DNA from: Gammaproteobacteria bacterium 28-57-27
GTDB lineage: Bacteria > Pseudomonadota > Gammaproteobacteria > Halothiobacillales > Halothiobacillaceae
Assembly (NCBI GenBank): GCA_002281735.1
Contig: NCGK01000007.1
Location: forward strand, 21,179 to 85,178
DNA length: 64,000 nucleotides
Direction: 5' to 3'
Position numbers and translations under genes: made by a program. How positions within the stretch are numbered: position 1 is the stretch's first letter; each line of letters opens with the position of its first letter. Shown here in pieces: positions 16,835 through 28,752 of the stretch. The notes beneath the pieces were generated by a model, which saw only the letters and a list, made by a program, of their open reading frames with translations, was not told where the DNA came from and did no database searches.

Positions 16835-19800
16835 CTATTGCGAAAAACAACGCAAGTCCAAGGTGTACGGCATATCACCCGTGGGCTCTTCCGCTGGCGG
16901 CATCATCGGGTGCGGTAGCGCGTCATGCCAACTTACATGCACCCCGACCGGAACGCCTTGAGCGCCGAGCTGCGTGGTGATCTCATCCTCAGGCAGCACG
17001 GGTTGCTGAGCATAGCTGCCAATGGTGTGCCCGCTGATTTCAAAACGCGTCATGCGGCGCGATTCGGCCTCGCTCGCGTTGACTGGGAACTGATCGAAAT
17101 TGCGCCCGCCGGGGTGGGTGACGCGGTAGGTGCAGCCGCCCACGCTTTTGCCATTCCATGTGTCGATCAAATCGAACACCAGCGGCGCATGAATGCCGAT
17201 ACTCGGATGCAGTGCCGAATAGGGTTGCCACGCACGGTAGCGTACCGAGCCAACCTGCTCGCCGCGCGTGGCCGTGGACTGCAACGGCACGCGATGGCCA
17301 TTGCAGGCCAAGACATAGCGGCTTGAGGTCACGCCACGCAACATCACCTCGACCCGCTCCAGCGATGAATCGACATAGCGCGCCGTGCCCTGCCCGGTGA
17401 CTTCTTCACCCAAAACATGCCACGGTTCAATCGCTGTACGCAAAATCATTTCAATATCGCCGATTTGCCTGCGCCCGATTTCCGGCAAGCGGAATTCGAT
17501 AAACGGGTCAAACCATTCCAGCTCTATCGGCAGGCCATGCTCGCGCAGGTCTTGGCAAATATCGCGCAAATCCTCACGCAGGTAATGCGCCAGCATGAAT
17601 TTGTCGTGCAACAAGGTGCCCCAGCGCACTGGCGGCTTACGGTAGGGGTTTTCCCATAAACGCAGCACGATGGCGCGTACCAACAAGGTTTGCGCCAACG
17701 CCATGCGCGGATGTGGCGGCATTTCAAAACCGCGCAGCTCGACCAGACCGAGCCGTCCGGTGCTGCTGTCCGGCGAATAGAGCTTGTCGATGCAAATTTC
17801 AGCGCGGTGGGTGTTGCCGGTCAAATCAGTCAACAGATGACGCAGGGCGCGATCCACCGCCCACGGTGTGTTGCCGTCCATACGATCCAAGGCGGCAAAG
17901 GCGATTTCCAACTCATACAAACGATCATCCCGCCCCTCATCCACACGCGGCGCCTGACTGGTCGGCCCGATAAACAGGCCACTAAACAAATAGGAAAGCG
18001 CCGGGTGGTGCTGCCAATAAGTCACCAGGCTGCGCAGCAAATCCGGGCGGCGCAGAAAGGGACTGTCGCTGGGGGTCACCCCGCCCAAGGTCATGTGGTT
18101 ACCGCCACCGGTGCCGGTATGCCGTCCGTCGAGCATGAATTTTTCACACACCAAACGTGCTTTTCGAGCTTCTTCGTAAATGATCTCCGTGCGCTCGCAC
18201 AACTCCGCCCAGTTGTGCGAGGGATGGATATTCACCTCGATTACGCCAGGATCGGGCGTGACTAGCAGTTTTTCCATGCGCGTATCGTGCGGCGGGGCAT
18301 AGCCTTCCAACACCAACGGCATTTCGAGCAATTCGGCCGTTTTTTCAATCGTTGCCACCAAATGCAAATAGTGTTCGAGCGCATTAAACGGTGGCAAGAA
18401 CACGTGCAGCACGCCACCCCGCTCTTCAAGCGTCAGCGCGGTATGCGGCACCTTCACCCAGTGCAGCTCGGGCTGTTGTGCATGAATTTCAGGATGTGCA
18501 TCCTCTTCACTCGTCTTGCTGGAATAACGCGCTGCGACCTCACCATACAGCGAGGCGTCCAAACTCGATGCCGCAAGTTGATAATTGCTCAATGGCTCGT
18601 GCGGCGCGAAAGGGTCACGCGCTTGTGCTTCATCGCGCATCCCTTCAGCCACCCATGGCAAGCTAGCCAAAGGCAAACGCAAGCCGATCGGCGAATCGCC
18701 CGGCGTAAGCGTCAAGCGTCCGGTGCGTGTCGCCCACGGCGCGCTATACCAACGTTGCGCGATCTCATCAAAAGCCAGCGGCAAAACAAAACCGCTCGGC
18801 GTCTCCAGTCCTTTAGTCAAGCGCGCGAATAGGGCACGACGCGCCTGCGCATCACGCGGGTCAGCGCCCTCGGCTTTCCAGTCAATCGGCAGACGCGCCT
18901 CTTCACTCAACAAATGCAGCCCATCTTCATAGGCCGTGTTCAAAAAGCGCGCATCCAAATCCAAATGCGCACACAGCGCTCGCCCAAAACGCCGTACCTT
19001 GTCCAAGGTATGCCCATAATCACGCTGCGGCTCGGCAAACAGTGCCTGGTTTTTCCACACCGGCAACCCGTCTTTGCGCCAAAACACACCCAGCGCCCAG
19101 CGCGGCAAAGGCTCGCCGGGATACCACTTGCCTTGCGCCGAATGCAGCATCGCCCCATACGGCGCAAACCGATGCTGAAAACGGCGCAACAAATCTTCGG
19201 CGCGCTCACGCTTGTGCTCACCAAGCGCATCCACATTCCACTCCGCCGCATCGACATTATCGAAGCCCACAAAGGTTGGCTCGCCGCCTTGGGTCAAGCG
19301 CATATCCGCCGCCTGCATCCGCGCTTCAACATACTCACCCAGCGCATTCATGCTCGCCCATTGCGCATCGGAATACGGCTTGGTCACGCGAGGGGTTTCA
19401 AACAGACGGGTAATTTCGTTCAGGAATTCGAACTCAACTTCACACTTGTCGCTACCGCCCTCAATCGGCGAGGCATCCCCCGTACGCGCCGTGCAGGCCA
19501 GAGGAATATGCCCCTCACTGGCCAACAGACCGGAGGTCGGATCGAGACCGATCCAGCCTGCACCGGGAAGATAAACCTCTGTCCAGGCATGCAAATCGGT
19601 GAAATCCGCTTTCGGACCGGGTAAACCATCAATGGGCAGCAGGTCTTCGACCAATTGCACCAGATAACCGGATACAAAACGCGCCGCGAAGCCAAGACGA
19701 CGTAAAAGCTGCACCAGCAACCACGCACTATCGCGGCATGAACCGCTACCACAGGCCAGCGTTTCATCCGGGGTTTGCACGCCCGGCTCAAGGCGCACGT

Positions 19801-20275
19801 TATAGCCCACCAAGTCGCGCACCTTGCGGTTGAGTTCGATCAACTTGTCGCGCGTCAATACCCGCTCATGCGAAATTGAGTTCACCAGTGCATCGAAGGC
19901 CGCACCACTGGCATCGCACTCCAAATAAGGTGCGAGCTGCACCTTCTGCTCTACGTTGTAGTCGAAAGGCCAATGCTCGGCCTCCGGATCAATAAAGAAA
20001 TCAAAGGGATTGATCGCCACAAGATCAGCAATCACCTCCACATCAATACTCAGTCCGGTCACTTTTTCCGGAAAAACGATACGCGCCACAAAATTGCCAA
20101 ACGGGTCTTGCTGCCAGTTGATGAAATGATTGCTCGGTTCAATTTTCAGGCTATACGCCAAAATTGGCGTGCGGCAATGCGCCGCTGGCTTTAAACGCAC
20201 CAAATGGGGGCTTAGGCTCACCGGGCGATCAAAGCTATAACTGGTGCGATGGCGCAGGGCAATGTGGATACTCAT
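16835..20275 (-). CDS. Transglutaminase-like / DUF2126 fusion protein
   Basis: 1146 residues. The N-terminal third is a bacterial transglutaminase-like N domain followed by the cysteine-protease-fold core with C180 (CGSGSCRDSAW), H229 (DLHAWTEVYL) and D245 (GLDPTSGLLA), so the triad is intact. The C-terminal about 750 residues are DUF2126 (COG4196), with blocks such as RLTQGGEPTFVGFDN and GRHTGTGGGNHMTLGG, seen by others as a predicted carboxylate-amine ligase-related domain. Such fusions are common near Anbu/ATP-grasp/alpha-E genes. It probably cuts or makes isopeptide or peptide bonds; no substrate is known. No signal peptide. Convergent to the HPPD-like gene. Confidence 0.92.
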   Translation of the reverse strand: MSIHIALRHRTSYSFDRPVSLSPHLVRLKPAAHCRTPILAYSLKIEPSNHFINWQQDPFGNFVARIVFPEKVTGLSIDVEVIADLVAINPFDFFIDPEAEHWPFDYNVEQKVQLAPYLECDASGAAFDALVNSISHERVLTRDKLIELNRKVRDLVGYNVRLEPGVQTPDETLACGSGSCRDSAWLLVQLLRRLGFAARFVSGYLVQLVEDLLPIDGLPGPKADFTDLHAWTEVYLPGAGWIGLDPTSGLLASEGHIPLACTARTGDASPIEGGSDKCEVEFEFLNEITRLFETPRVTKPYSDAQWASMNALGEYVEARMQAADMRLTQGGEPTFVGFDNVDAAEWNVDALGEHKRERAEDLLRRFQHRFAPYGAMLHSAQGKWYPGEPLPRWALGVFWRKDGLPVWKNQALFAEPQRDYGHTLDKVRRFGRALCAHLDLDARFLNTAYEDGLHLLSEEARLPIDWKAEGADPRDAQARRALFARLTKGLETPSGFVLPLAFDEIAQRWYSAPWATRTGRLTLTPGDSPIGLRLPLASLPWVAEGMRDEAQARDPFAPHEPLSNYQLAASSLDASLYGEVAARYSSKTSEEDAHPEIHAQQPELHWVKVPHTALTLEERGGVLHVFLPPFNALEHYLHLVATIEKTAELLEMPLVLEGYAPPHDTRMEKLLVTPDPGVIEVNIHPSHNWAELCERTEIIYEEARKARLVCEKFMLDGRHTGTGGGNHMTLGGVTPSDSPFLRRPDLLRSLVTYWQHHPALSYLFSGLFIGPTSQAPRVDEGRDDRLYELEIAFAALDRMDGNTPWAVDRALRHLLTDLTGNTHRAEICIDKLYSPDSSTGRLGLVELRGFEMPPHPRMALAQTLLVRAIVLRLWENPYRKPPVRWGTLLHDKFMLAHYLREDLRDICQDLREHGLPIELEWFDPFIEFRLPEIGRRQIGDIEMILRTAIEPWHVLGEEVTGQGTARYVDSSLERVEVMLRGVTSSRYVLACNGHRVPLQSTATRGEQVGSVRYRAWQPYSALHPSIGIHAPLVFDLIDTWNGKSVGGCTYRVTHPGGRNFDQFPVNASEAESRRMTRFEISGHTIGSYAQQPVLPEDEITTQLGAQGVPVGVHVSWHDALPHPMMPPAEEPTGDMPYTLDLRCFSQ

Positions 20276-20400
20276 GGCTTAACTCATTGATTGTTTGGAT
20301 TTGCGGCGCGGAATCATCGGACCAGCGAAGGGACGACACACGTATGCCAAGCAAGCGTTCACCCTAAAAACGAGCAGGTTCTAGGCCAAAATACACTCAG

Positions 20401-20424
20401 AAAAAAAGCGACCCGAAGGCCGCT
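20401..20424 (-). terminator. Rho-independent terminator after fba
   Basis: On the minus strand a 7-bp stem AGCGGCC / GGTCGCT (one G-U pair) with a stable TTCG tetraloop runs into a seven-T tract, 40 nt after the fba stop. It ends the tkt-gap-pgk-pyk-fba series. Confidence 0.9.
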
Positions 20425-20463
20425 CTTTATATCGTTCAATTATTTAACGATTGCTTCAATGAC

Positions 20464-21528
20464 TTACTTTACTTGCTGCTTCAGCGAGCCGGACTCGTAA
20501 CGCTTACGCATATCGTCAAGGCCAATCGCCTTGATCTTGCTGGCTTGGCCTGCTGCGCCAAAGGCTTCAAAGCGCGCCTGGCAGATACCCGCCATGGCCT
20601 TGGTCGCTTCCTTGAAGAACTTGCGTGGGTCGAAGTTGGCAGGATTATCGTGCAGATGCTTACGGATGGCACCGGTCGAAGCCATACGCAGGTCGGTATC
20701 GATATTGACCTTGCGCACGCCATACTTGATGCCTTCAACGATTTCATCCACCGGGACACCATAGGTTTGACCCATGTCGCCGCCGTAGCTGTTGATGATT
20801 TCCAACCAATCTTCAGGCACAGAGGAAGAACCGTGCATCACCAGGTGAACGCCAGGAATACGCTCGTGGATCTCTTTCACGCGGTCAATACGCAACACCT
20901 TGCCGGTCGGCTTGCTGGTGAACTTGTACGCGCCGTGTGAGGTACCGATGGCAATCGCCAACGCATCCACGTCGGTGTCTTTGACGAACTGAGCGGCTTC
21001 TTCCGGGTCGGTCAGCAGCATGGAGTGATCCAGCTCGCCATCTGCGCCATGGCCGTCTTCTTCGCCCATTTTGCCAGTTTCGAGTGAGCCCAGGCAGCCC
21101 AACTCGCCTTCAACCGATACACCACCGCTGTGCGCCATTTCAGACACTTTTCCAGTGATGCCCGCGTTGTACTCGTAAGAGGCAGGGGTTTTCATGTCAG
21201 CCATCAGCGAACCGTCCATCATTACGGAGCTGAAGCCGGACTGCATGGCGCGCAGGCAGACGCCCGCGTCGGAGCCGTGATCCTGGTGCATGACCACCGG
21301 GATGTGTGGATACATTTCAACAGCTGCTGCGACCAAGTGGCGCAGGAACGGCTCACCCGCATAAGAGCGCGCGCCAGCAGAACCTTGCAGAATCACTGGG
21401 CTGTCAACCTTGTCGGCAGCCTGCATGATGGCGTGGATTTGCTCCATGTTGTTGACGTTGAACGCCGGCATACCGTAGCTGTATTCAGCGGCATGGTCGA
21501 GCAATTGACGAAGGGTAATCAGAGCCAT
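20464..21528 (-). CDS. fba: Class II fructose-bisphosphate aldolase
   Basis: 354 residues, the CbbA-like class II form. It cleaves fructose 1,6-bisphosphate to two triose phosphates, or the reverse in gluconeogenesis and the Calvin cycle; in many relatives sedoheptulose bisphosphate is also made. Zinc site VMHQDHGSD and the [12 protein letters not shown] block are present, as is HGSSSVP for the phosphate site and [11 protein letters not shown] near the C-terminus. GAGGAG is 6 nt before the ATG. Last gene of a five-gene minus-strand cluster, 59 bp after pyk. Confidence 0.97.
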   Translation of the reverse strand: MALITLRQLLDHAAEYSYGMPAFNVNNMEQIHAIMQAADKVDSPVILQGSAGARSYAGEPFLRHLVAAAVEMYPHIPVVMHQDHGSDAGVCLRAMQSGFSSVMMDGSLMADMKTPASYEYNAGITGKVSEMAHSGGVSVEGELGCLGSLETGKMGEEDGHGADGELDHSMLLTDPEEAAQFVKDTDVDALAIAIGTSHGAYKFTSKPTGKVLRIDRVKEIHERIPGVHLVMHGSSSVPEDWLEIINSYGGDMGQTYGVPVDEIVEGIKYGVRKVNIDTDLRMASTGAIRKHLHDNPANFDPRKFFKEATKAMAGICQARFEAFGAAGQASKIKAIGLDDMRKRYESGSLKQQVK

Positions 21529-21586
21529 GAGCTTCTCCTCTTTAGGTTGGTAAATCTAATCAAAACTGTGTCGCAGCAGACGCAAA

Positions 21587-23035
21587 TCACTCGGTACCGG
21601 GTAGAAAGCCATCGCCCACACGCATGATTTTCATCGCGTTGGTGCCACCCATCTTGCCGACCAGATCGCCTTTGGTAATGATAACCAAGTCATCACTATG
21701 CAAGGTTTTTTCCTTACTAAGCGCATGGACAGCCATGCGGTTCACTTCCGCATGGTCGGTCGTTTCGTACTGGAAGAAAACGGGCACTACGCCACGATAA
21801 ACCGCTACGCGGCGGGCTGTCGCCTCGCGGCGCGTCAACGCATAAATAGGGATCGAGGAATTCACCCGCGACATCCACAGAGCCGTCGAACCGGATTCGG
21901 TCAACGCGATAATGGCCGTGACTGCCATATGGTTTGCCGCATACATGGCTGACATAGCAATCGTTTCATCTACGCGCTCAAAGTGCATATCCACGGGCGG
22001 GACGTGCATTTTGGACTGGATCTGGCTTTCGGCACGCGCACAGATATGCGCCATGGCCTGCACCACCTTGATTGGGAACTTGCCAGCGGCCGTCTCACCA
22101 GACAGCATGACCGCATCCGTACCGTCCAGTACCGCGTTCGCCACGTCAAATACTTCGGCACGGGTGGGGATCGGGTTGGTAATCATGGTTTCCATCATCT
22201 GCGTCGCGGTAATCACCGCACGCTTGGCCAAACGCGCCTTGCTAATGAACAGTTTTTGAGCCGCCGGCAATTCGGCATCACCAATTTCCACGCCCAAGTC
22301 ACCACGAGCAATCATAATGACGTCCGAGGCTTCGATGATCTCATCAATCGCCAGCACCGCTTCGGCACGTTCGATTTTAGCCACCAAACCCGCATCACAA
22401 CCCGCCGCGCGGAGTAACTCACGTGCCTCGTGCATATCCGCTGCGCTGCGTGGAAAGGACACCGCAATATAATCCACGCCAATCTCAGCGGCTGTTTTAA
22501 TGTCAGCACGATCTTTGGCGGTAATCGCCGGCGCGGAAAGCCCACCACCCTGACGGTTAATACCCTTGTTATTGGATAGGGTACCGCCTACTGCTGTGGT
22601 GCAATGAATTTCACTGCCCACAATCTTCTCGACCGTGAAGACAATACGACCATCATCCAGCAACAATGTGTCGCCTTCGCGCACATCATCCACCAGTTGC
22701 TTGTAGGTCAGTCCCACGCGCTCTTGGTTGCCATCATCTTTACCCAGCGCGGCATCCAGAATAAAAGGCGCACCATCTTCAAGAACAATGGAGCCGTCCT
22801 TGAAGCGGTCAATGCGAATTTTCGGGCCTTGCAGATCGCCCATAATCGCCACATGCCGCCCTTGGCGTGCTGCCGATTCTCGCACCATGCTCGCGCGCTT
22901 CATGTGATCTTCAGGCAAGCCATGCGAAAAGTTCAAGCGCACCATATCGACGCCAGCCAAAATCAGCTCGTCGATAATTTTAGGCTCGTCTGTCGCAGGC
23001 CCCAAGGTAGCGACAATTTTTGTACGACGGATCAT
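21587..23035 (-). CDS. pyk: Pyruvate kinase
   Basis: 482 residues. It transfers phosphate from phosphoenolpyruvate to ADP. Diagnostic segments: RRTKIVATLGPATD at the N-terminus, GDLQGPKIRI, the active site MIARGDLGVEIG and TATQMMETM, then the C-terminal allosteric domain. The region from about residue 330 (CARAESQIQS) to the end is full length, so allosteric control is possible. Lies 87 bp after pgk on the same strand, a gene order also seen in several autotrophic Pseudomonadota. Confidence 0.96.
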   Translation of the reverse strand: MIRRTKIVATLGPATDEPKIIDELILAGVDMVRLNFSHGLPEDHMKRASMVRESAARQGRHVAIMGDLQGPKIRIDRFKDGSIVLEDGAPFILDAALGKDDGNQERVGLTYKQLVDDVREGDTLLLDDGRIVFTVEKIVGSEIHCTTAVGGTLSNNKGINRQGGGLSAPAITAKDRADIKTAAEIGVDYIAVSFPRSAADMHEARELLRAAGCDAGLVAKIERAEAVLAIDEIIEASDVIMIARGDLGVEIGDAELPAAQKLFISKARLAKRAVITATQMMETMITNPIPTRAEVFDVANAVLDGTDAVMLSGETAAGKFPIKVVQAMAHICARAESQIQSKMHVPPVDMHFERVDETIAMSAMYAANHMAVTAIIALTESGSTALWMSRVNSSIPIYALTRREATARRVAVYRGVVPVFFQYETTDHAEVNRMAVHALSKEKTLHSDDLVIITKGDLVGKMGGTNAMKIMRVGDGFLPGTE

Positions 23036-23122
23036 TGGTAGGTGCTCGTAAAACTAAAAAAGACATTTAAGACAACACTGACCATCCTTGGCCTAAACAG
23101 CAGGCTCCCACACTACCAGGCA

Positions 23123-24319
23123 TTAGCCTTTGGCGCGTTGCTCAAGCATTGCTACTGCGGGTAGAACCTTGCCCTCAAGGTACTCAAGGAATGCTCCGCC
23201 CGCCGTTGAAATGTAGGATACCTTGTCATACATGTCGTATTTTTGAATTGCGGCAATGGTGTCGCCACCACCTGCCAAGGTAAAGGCTGGGGTCGCAGCA
23301 ATCGCTTCGGCAATTTTCTTGGTGCCTTCGCCGAATTGATCGTACTCAAACACACCGACCGGGCCATTCCACACCACCGTGCCAGCCTTCATGATGATGT
23401 CGGCCAGCTCTTGCGCGGACTGCGGACCGATGTCGAAAATCATCTCATCATCGCCGACTTGATCGACCGGCTTCAGGGTTGCCGGGGTGTTTTCATTGCC
23501 CGGCAGGAAGGGCAGTTCGGTGCCGACAACGACATCCACGGCAACCGGAATGGATGCGCCGCGTGCCGACATTTTTTCCATCAGCATCTTGGCGGTAGGT
23601 ACCAGATCGTCTTCGCACAGCGACTTGCCGACATTGTGGCCGACAGCCTTGATAAAGGTATTGGCGATACCGCCGCCGACCACCATCTGATCAACTTTTT
23701 CGGCCAAGGCCTCAAGCACCGTCAACTTGGTCGAAACTTTGGAACCACCCACAATCGCCACCATCGGACGTGCGGGGTTCGCCAGCGCCTTTTGCAGAGC
23801 ATCAAGCTCTTCAGCCAGCAGCAGCCCCGCCGCTGCGATCGGTGCAAACTGTGCCACACCATAGGTTGAGGCTTCAGCGCGGTGTGCGGTGCCGAACGCG
23901 TCCATCACAAACACATCACACAAGGCGGCATATTTTTTGGCCAGAGCTTCGTCGTTTTTCTTTTCGCCCTTGTTGAAGCGGCAGTTTTCCAACAGCACGA
24001 CTTCGCCTTCAGCGACATCAAATCCGCCATCCACCCAATCGCCAATCAGGCGTACGGCTTTGCCAAGCTTGGCACTCATATCATCCGCAACCGGTTGCAG
24101 CGAGTTTTCAGCCGAGAACACGCCTTCTTCAGGACGGCCAAGATGCGAAGTCACCATAACCTTGGCGCCCTTGTCGGCGCACAGTTTTATGGTTGCCATG
24201 GAGGCTGCGATACGCGCATCAGATGTGACCTTGCCGTCTTTAACCGGAACATTAAGATCAGCACGAATCAGCACACGCTTACCAGCCAAATCCAGATTAG
24301 CCACATTGATTACGGACAT
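23123..24319 (-). CDS. pgk: Phosphoglycerate kinase
   Basis: 398 residues from ATG 24319, chosen because GGAGAG lies 6 nt upstream and [29 protein letters not shown] starts are normal; six more codons upstream are open but not needed. PGK interconverts 1,3-bisphosphoglycerate and 3-phosphoglycerate with [33 protein letters not shown] and the C-terminal GGGDTIAAI nucleotide block are all present. A strong hairpin separates it from gap upstream. Confidence 0.97.
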   Translation of the reverse strand: MSVINVANLDLAGKRVLIRADLNVPVKDGKVTSDARIAASMATIKLCADKGAKVMVTSHLGRPEEGVFSAENSLQPVADDMSAKLGKAVRLIGDWVDGGFDVAEGEVVLLENCRFNKGEKKNDEALAKKYAALCDVFVMDAFGTAHRAEASTYGVAQFAPIAAAGLLLAEELDALQKALANPARPMVAIVGGSKVSTKLTVLEALAEKVDQMVVGGGIANTFIKAVGHNVGKSLCEDDLVPTAKMLMEKMSARGASIPVAVDVVVGTELPFLPGNENTPATLKPVDQVGDDEMIFDIGPQSAQELADIIMKAGTVVWNGPVGVFEYDQFGEGTKKIAEAIAATPAFTLAGGGDTIAAIQKYDMYDKVSYISTAGGAFLEYLEGKVLPAVAMLEQRAKG

Positions 24320-24418
24320 ACGCAACTCTCCTTTCAATATTTTTTAAAGTCATCAGGCAAGCAGGCAGATTCATGGCTTGAGCCAATAAACCCACTTGCC
24401 ACATGACTTCGGGGATGA

Positions 24419-24446
24419 GTACGGAGGGAGCAAACTCCCTCCGTAC
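24419..24446. promoter_or_regulatory. Perfect 12-bp hairpin in the gap-pgk intergenic region
   Basis: GTACGGAGGGAG and its exact complement flank a 4-nt loop, 17 nt after the gap stop and 100 nt before the pgk start. There is no T-tract on the minus strand, so it is unlikely to be a simple terminator. Hairpins between gap and pgk elsewhere (Zymomonas) protect the upstream gap message from 3' decay; the same role is inferred here. Confidence 0.75.
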
Positions 24447-24462
24447 CTCAATCACGACAAAA

Positions 24463-25512
<1,050 letters not shown>

Positions 25513-25544
25513 TCACGCATATTGCGGCGGCGGATAGTCAAGCA

Positions 25545-27542
25545 TTAAGCCAAGACGGACTCACACGTTTTGACAACGTTATCAACCGTAAAGCCAAACT
25601 CTTTGAACAGATCGCCCGCCGGAGCAGATTCACCGAAGGTGTCAATGCCAACCGATGCGCCATCCAGACCAACATACTTCGCCCAGAAGCCAGTCACGCC
25701 CGCTTCCACGGACACGCGCTTCACGCCAGGAATCAGCACGGAATCGCGATAGGCTTGGTCTTGCGTGTCATACACGCAGGTTGAAGGCATGGATACCACG
25801 CGCACATTCTTGCCCTTGGCCGTCAGTGCATCGGCTGCATTCACGGCCAGTTCAACTTCAGAACCGGTACCGATGATGATGAGATCAGGCACACCAGCAC
25901 AATCCTTCAACACATAGCCACCCTTCTCGATCAGCTTGACCTGCTCGGCGGTACGCGGCATCGGCTTCAGGTTCTGACGCGAGAAAATCAGTGCTGTCGG
26001 ACCATCTTCACGCAGCATGGCCATTTTCCACGACACGGCGGATTCAATCGCATCGCAGCCACGCCAAGTTTGGAAGCGTGGGATCATGCGCATGGTGGCA
26101 ATCTGCTCGACCGGCTGGTGGGTCGGACCATCTTCACCCAGACCGATGGAGTCGTGGGTATAAACATAGATGGTTGGGATCTTCATCAGCGCGGACATAC
26201 GTAGCGAGTTGCGCATGAACTCCATAAACATCAGGAAGGTTGCGCCGTAAACCTTGAAGCCACCATGCAGCACCATGCCGTTCATCATGTGCGCCATACC
26301 AAATTCACGCACGCCCCAAGAGATGTAGTTACCGTTGGCATTGGCATGATTGACTTTAACGGTACCTGACCAGTTGGTCAGGTTGGAACCGGTCAGGTCA
26401 GCCGAACCGCCAAACATTTCTGGCAGCAGCGGCCCCATGGCTTCAATGGTGTTTTGCGAGGCTTTACGCGAGGCGATATTCGGCATTTGCTCTTGCGTAT
26501 GGGCAATGAACTTATCCATATCGGCCGCAAAATTGGCAGGAAGCTCACTGGCCATACGGCGGGTGAATTCAGCGGCCAGCGCTGGATGTTCAGCGGCATA
26601 GGCCGCAAAGCGCGTGTTCCAATCAACTTCGTCGGCATCGCCCTTGGCCTTGTGATCCCAGCCATCATAGATTTCTTGTGGAATCACAAACGGCGCGTGC
26701 GGCCAATTCAGAAATTCGCGGGTCGCAGCAATTTCGGCATCACCCAACGGTGCGCCGTGACAGTCATGCGTGCCGCACAGGTTCGGCGAGCCGAAACCAA
26801 TCACGGTGCGAGTACAGATCAGGGTTGGCTTGTCAGTTACGGCTTTGGCTGCGCTAATCGCCGCGCTCACTGCTTCGGCATCGTGCCCATCCACGTTACG
26901 GATGACATGCCAATTGTAGGACTCAAAACGCCCGGCAACATCACGCTCCATCCAGTCACCGATGTGACCGTCGATCGAAATATCGTTGTCGTCCCAGAAA
27001 GCAATCAGCTTACCCAGCCCCAGGGTTCCAGCCATCGCCGAAGCTTCATGCGACAAACCTTCCATCAAGCAGCCATCGCCCATGAACACGAAGGTGTGAT
27101 GGTCAACGATGTCGTGTCCAGGACGGTTGAAATGTGCCGCCAGGGTACGCTCGGCAATCGCCATACCGACGGCATTGGTCAAGCCCTGCCCCAGCGGGCC
27201 GGTGGTGGTTTCAATGCCCGCCGCGTAACCATACTCAGGATGGCCAGCCGTCTTGGAGTGCAATTGGCGGAATTGCTTGAGGTCTTCGATGCCCATATCA
27301 GCAAAGCCGGTGAGATGCAGCAAAGAATAAATCAACATCGAGCCATGTCCGTTGGACAGCACGAAGCGGTCACGATCAACCCACTTGGCGTTGTTCGGGT
27401 TGTACTTCATGTGGCTGTTCCACAGCACTTCGGCAATATCAGCCATGCCCATAGGGGCACCGGGGTGACCGGATTTGGCCTTCTGCACGGCATCCATGCT
27501 CAGAGCGCGAATGGCATTGGCAAGCTCACGACGTGTCGGCAT
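25545..27542 (-). CDS. tkt: Transketolase
   Basis: 665 residues from ATG 27542, which has AGGAG 7 nt upstream; a frame extension to 27572 is ignored. Transketolase moves two-carbon ketol units with thiamine diphosphate in the pentose phosphate and Calvin pathways. [18 protein letters not shown], the ThDP-binding GDGCLMEG...WDDNDIS region, and the C-terminal half with [16 protein letters not shown] are all present. First gene of the tkt-gap-pgk-pyk-fba cluster, a set sufficient for the lower and rearrangement parts of carbon fixation. Confidence 0.97.
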   Translation of the reverse strand: MPTRRELANAIRALSMDAVQKAKSGHPGAPMGMADIAEVLWNSHMKYNPNNAKWVDRDRFVLSNGHGSMLIYSLLHLTGFADMGIEDLKQFRQLHSKTAGHPEYGYAAGIETTTGPLGQGLTNAVGMAIAERTLAAHFNRPGHDIVDHHTFVFMGDGCLMEGLSHEASAMAGTLGLGKLIAFWDDNDISIDGHIGDWMERDVAGRFESYNWHVIRNVDGHDAEAVSAAISAAKAVTDKPTLICTRTVIGFGSPNLCGTHDCHGAPLGDAEIAATREFLNWPHAPFVIPQEIYDGWDHKAKGDADEVDWNTRFAAYAAEHPALAAEFTRRMASELPANFAADMDKFIAHTQEQMPNIASRKASQNTIEAMGPLLPEMFGGSADLTGSNLTNWSGTVKVNHANANGNYISWGVREFGMAHMMNGMVLHGGFKVYGATFLMFMEFMRNSLRMSALMKIPTIYVYTHDSIGLGEDGPTHQPVEQIATMRMIPRFQTWRGCDAIESAVSWKMAMLREDGPTALIFSRQNLKPMPRTAEQVKLIEKGGYVLKDCAGVPDLIIIGTGSEVELAVNAADALTAKGKNVRVVSMPSTCVYDTQDQAYRDSVLIPGVKRVSVEAGVTGFWAKYVGLDGASVGIDTFGESAPAGDLFKEFGFTVDNVVKTCESVLA

Positions 27543-27858
27543 GCGGGTTCTCCTAGACAAAGTTAAAAACAAAAATCGTGTTCGATGATGTCATCCAATC
27601 GCGCGCGGGCAACTGACCTTGCTGTCACGCACCCACACCTCGAAAGCCACCATGCGCGTTTTACAGATTGCTGCATTCTGTATCAGTTCGCCTTGCCCGG
27701 CAACATGAACTCTTCACCATCGCCCACGCACGGACACTTCTAAAGCATCAGTCACCGACTTAATGCGCTTATCAGAACAATTACATAGACACCAAGCGCA
27801 TGTCGGCTTCATAGTCACAAAAATCACACGAAAACAGTCCAATCAAGGAGGGATAAGT
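27543..27858. other. Intergenic region between tkt and the binding-protein gene
   Basis: 316 bp separating divergent genes. It must hold the promoters of both units. I see no gene, repeat, convincing regulator site or strong hairpin; short open frames here have no credible start signals. Confidence 0.5.
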
Positions 27859-28677
27859 ATGCAACCACCACGCCGCAAGCACACACTGCCTTGGATTTTT
27901 AGCACGCTTTTCATTGCTGGCATTTCACTGTCAGGCGTAGCGCACGCCGCCAATTGGCGCTTTGCAGTCCCCCCGTTTCTTCCACAAGCCGAGCTTCAGG
28001 CTCAGTATGCGCCACTGGTCGAGTTCCTCAACGCCACCACGGGCGAGCACTTTGAACTGGTGACCAGCAGCAGCTTTTTAAGCTATTGGAACACTGCAGC
28101 CAAAGGCGGTGCATACGACTTGGTGCTCGACAACGCCCCGATGGTTGATTTCTTCGTACAGCGGCAGAAATTCACTGTCCTCGCCAAAATTGCCGGTGTC
28201 ATCAGTCAATCGGTTGTGACCAATGAGAAAACCAACATTTTTGAGGCCAATGAATTGATTGGGAAGAAAGTGGCGACCGTGGCTTCACCCAGCCTTAGCG
28301 CGCTCGCCATGTTTCAGCTTTTCCCCAACCCGATGCGCCAACCCGACTTCATTTACGCTCACGATGCCCGTGCTGCCGTACAGATGGCTCAGACAAACCA
28401 AGTAGTGGCCGCCATCGTGCCTACGCCAGTTGCCATTCAGTTCAGCAACCTGAACCTTGTCACTACAACCGAGCAGATTCCTCACCTCGCCGTTGCCGCG
28501 GCTCCCAGCATGCCTGTGGAAACGCAGAAGAAGGTCAAGCAGGCTCTGCTGAATGCACCACAAACCGTGCTTGGACAAAAAGCACTAGCCTCGCTCAATA
28601 CGACAGGTTTTGAGCAGGCCAGCAACGCCAATTACAGCGGCTATGCCAAATGGCTTGAAGGTACCTACGGTTACTAA
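27859..28677 (+). CDS. PhnD-like periplasmic phosphate/phosphonate-type binding protein
   Basis: 272 residues. A signal peptide (LPWIFSTLFIAGISLSGVAHA, cleaved before NWRF) is followed by the type 2 periplasmic-binding fold of the PhnD/SsuA-like group: RFAVPPFLPQAELQAQYAPL, then DLVLDNAPMVDFF and GKKVATVASPSLSALAMF. AAGGAGGG sits 5 nt before ATG 27859, so the longer open frame is rejected. No ABC permease or ATPase lies beside it, so it may be an orphan sensor or feed a transporter elsewhere. Ligand unknown. Confidence 0.85.
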   Translation: MQPPRRKHTLPWIFSTLFIAGISLSGVAHAANWRFAVPPFLPQAELQAQYAPLVEFLNATTGEHFELVTSSSFLSYWNTAAKGGAYDLVLDNAPMVDFFVQRQKFTVLAKIAGVISQSVVTNEKTNIFEANELIGKKVATVASPSLSALAMFQLFPNPMRQPDFIYAHDARAAVQMAQTNQVVAAIVPTPVAIQFSNLNLVTTTEQIPHLAVAAAPSMPVETQKKVKQALLNAPQTVLGQKALASLNTTGFEQASNANYSGYAKWLEGTYGY

Positions 28678-28752
28678 AAACCTCGCTCCCCAGCAGTCCA
28701 ATTAAAACCCCTGAACCGTTGGAGCAGCTCGGGAGGCGGCGCACGCGCAACT

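Noticed and set aside
26454..27566. Long plus-strand open frame antisense to tkt (370 codons)
   Set aside because: Shadow of a highly expressed, codon-biased gene; no family resemblance or start signal.
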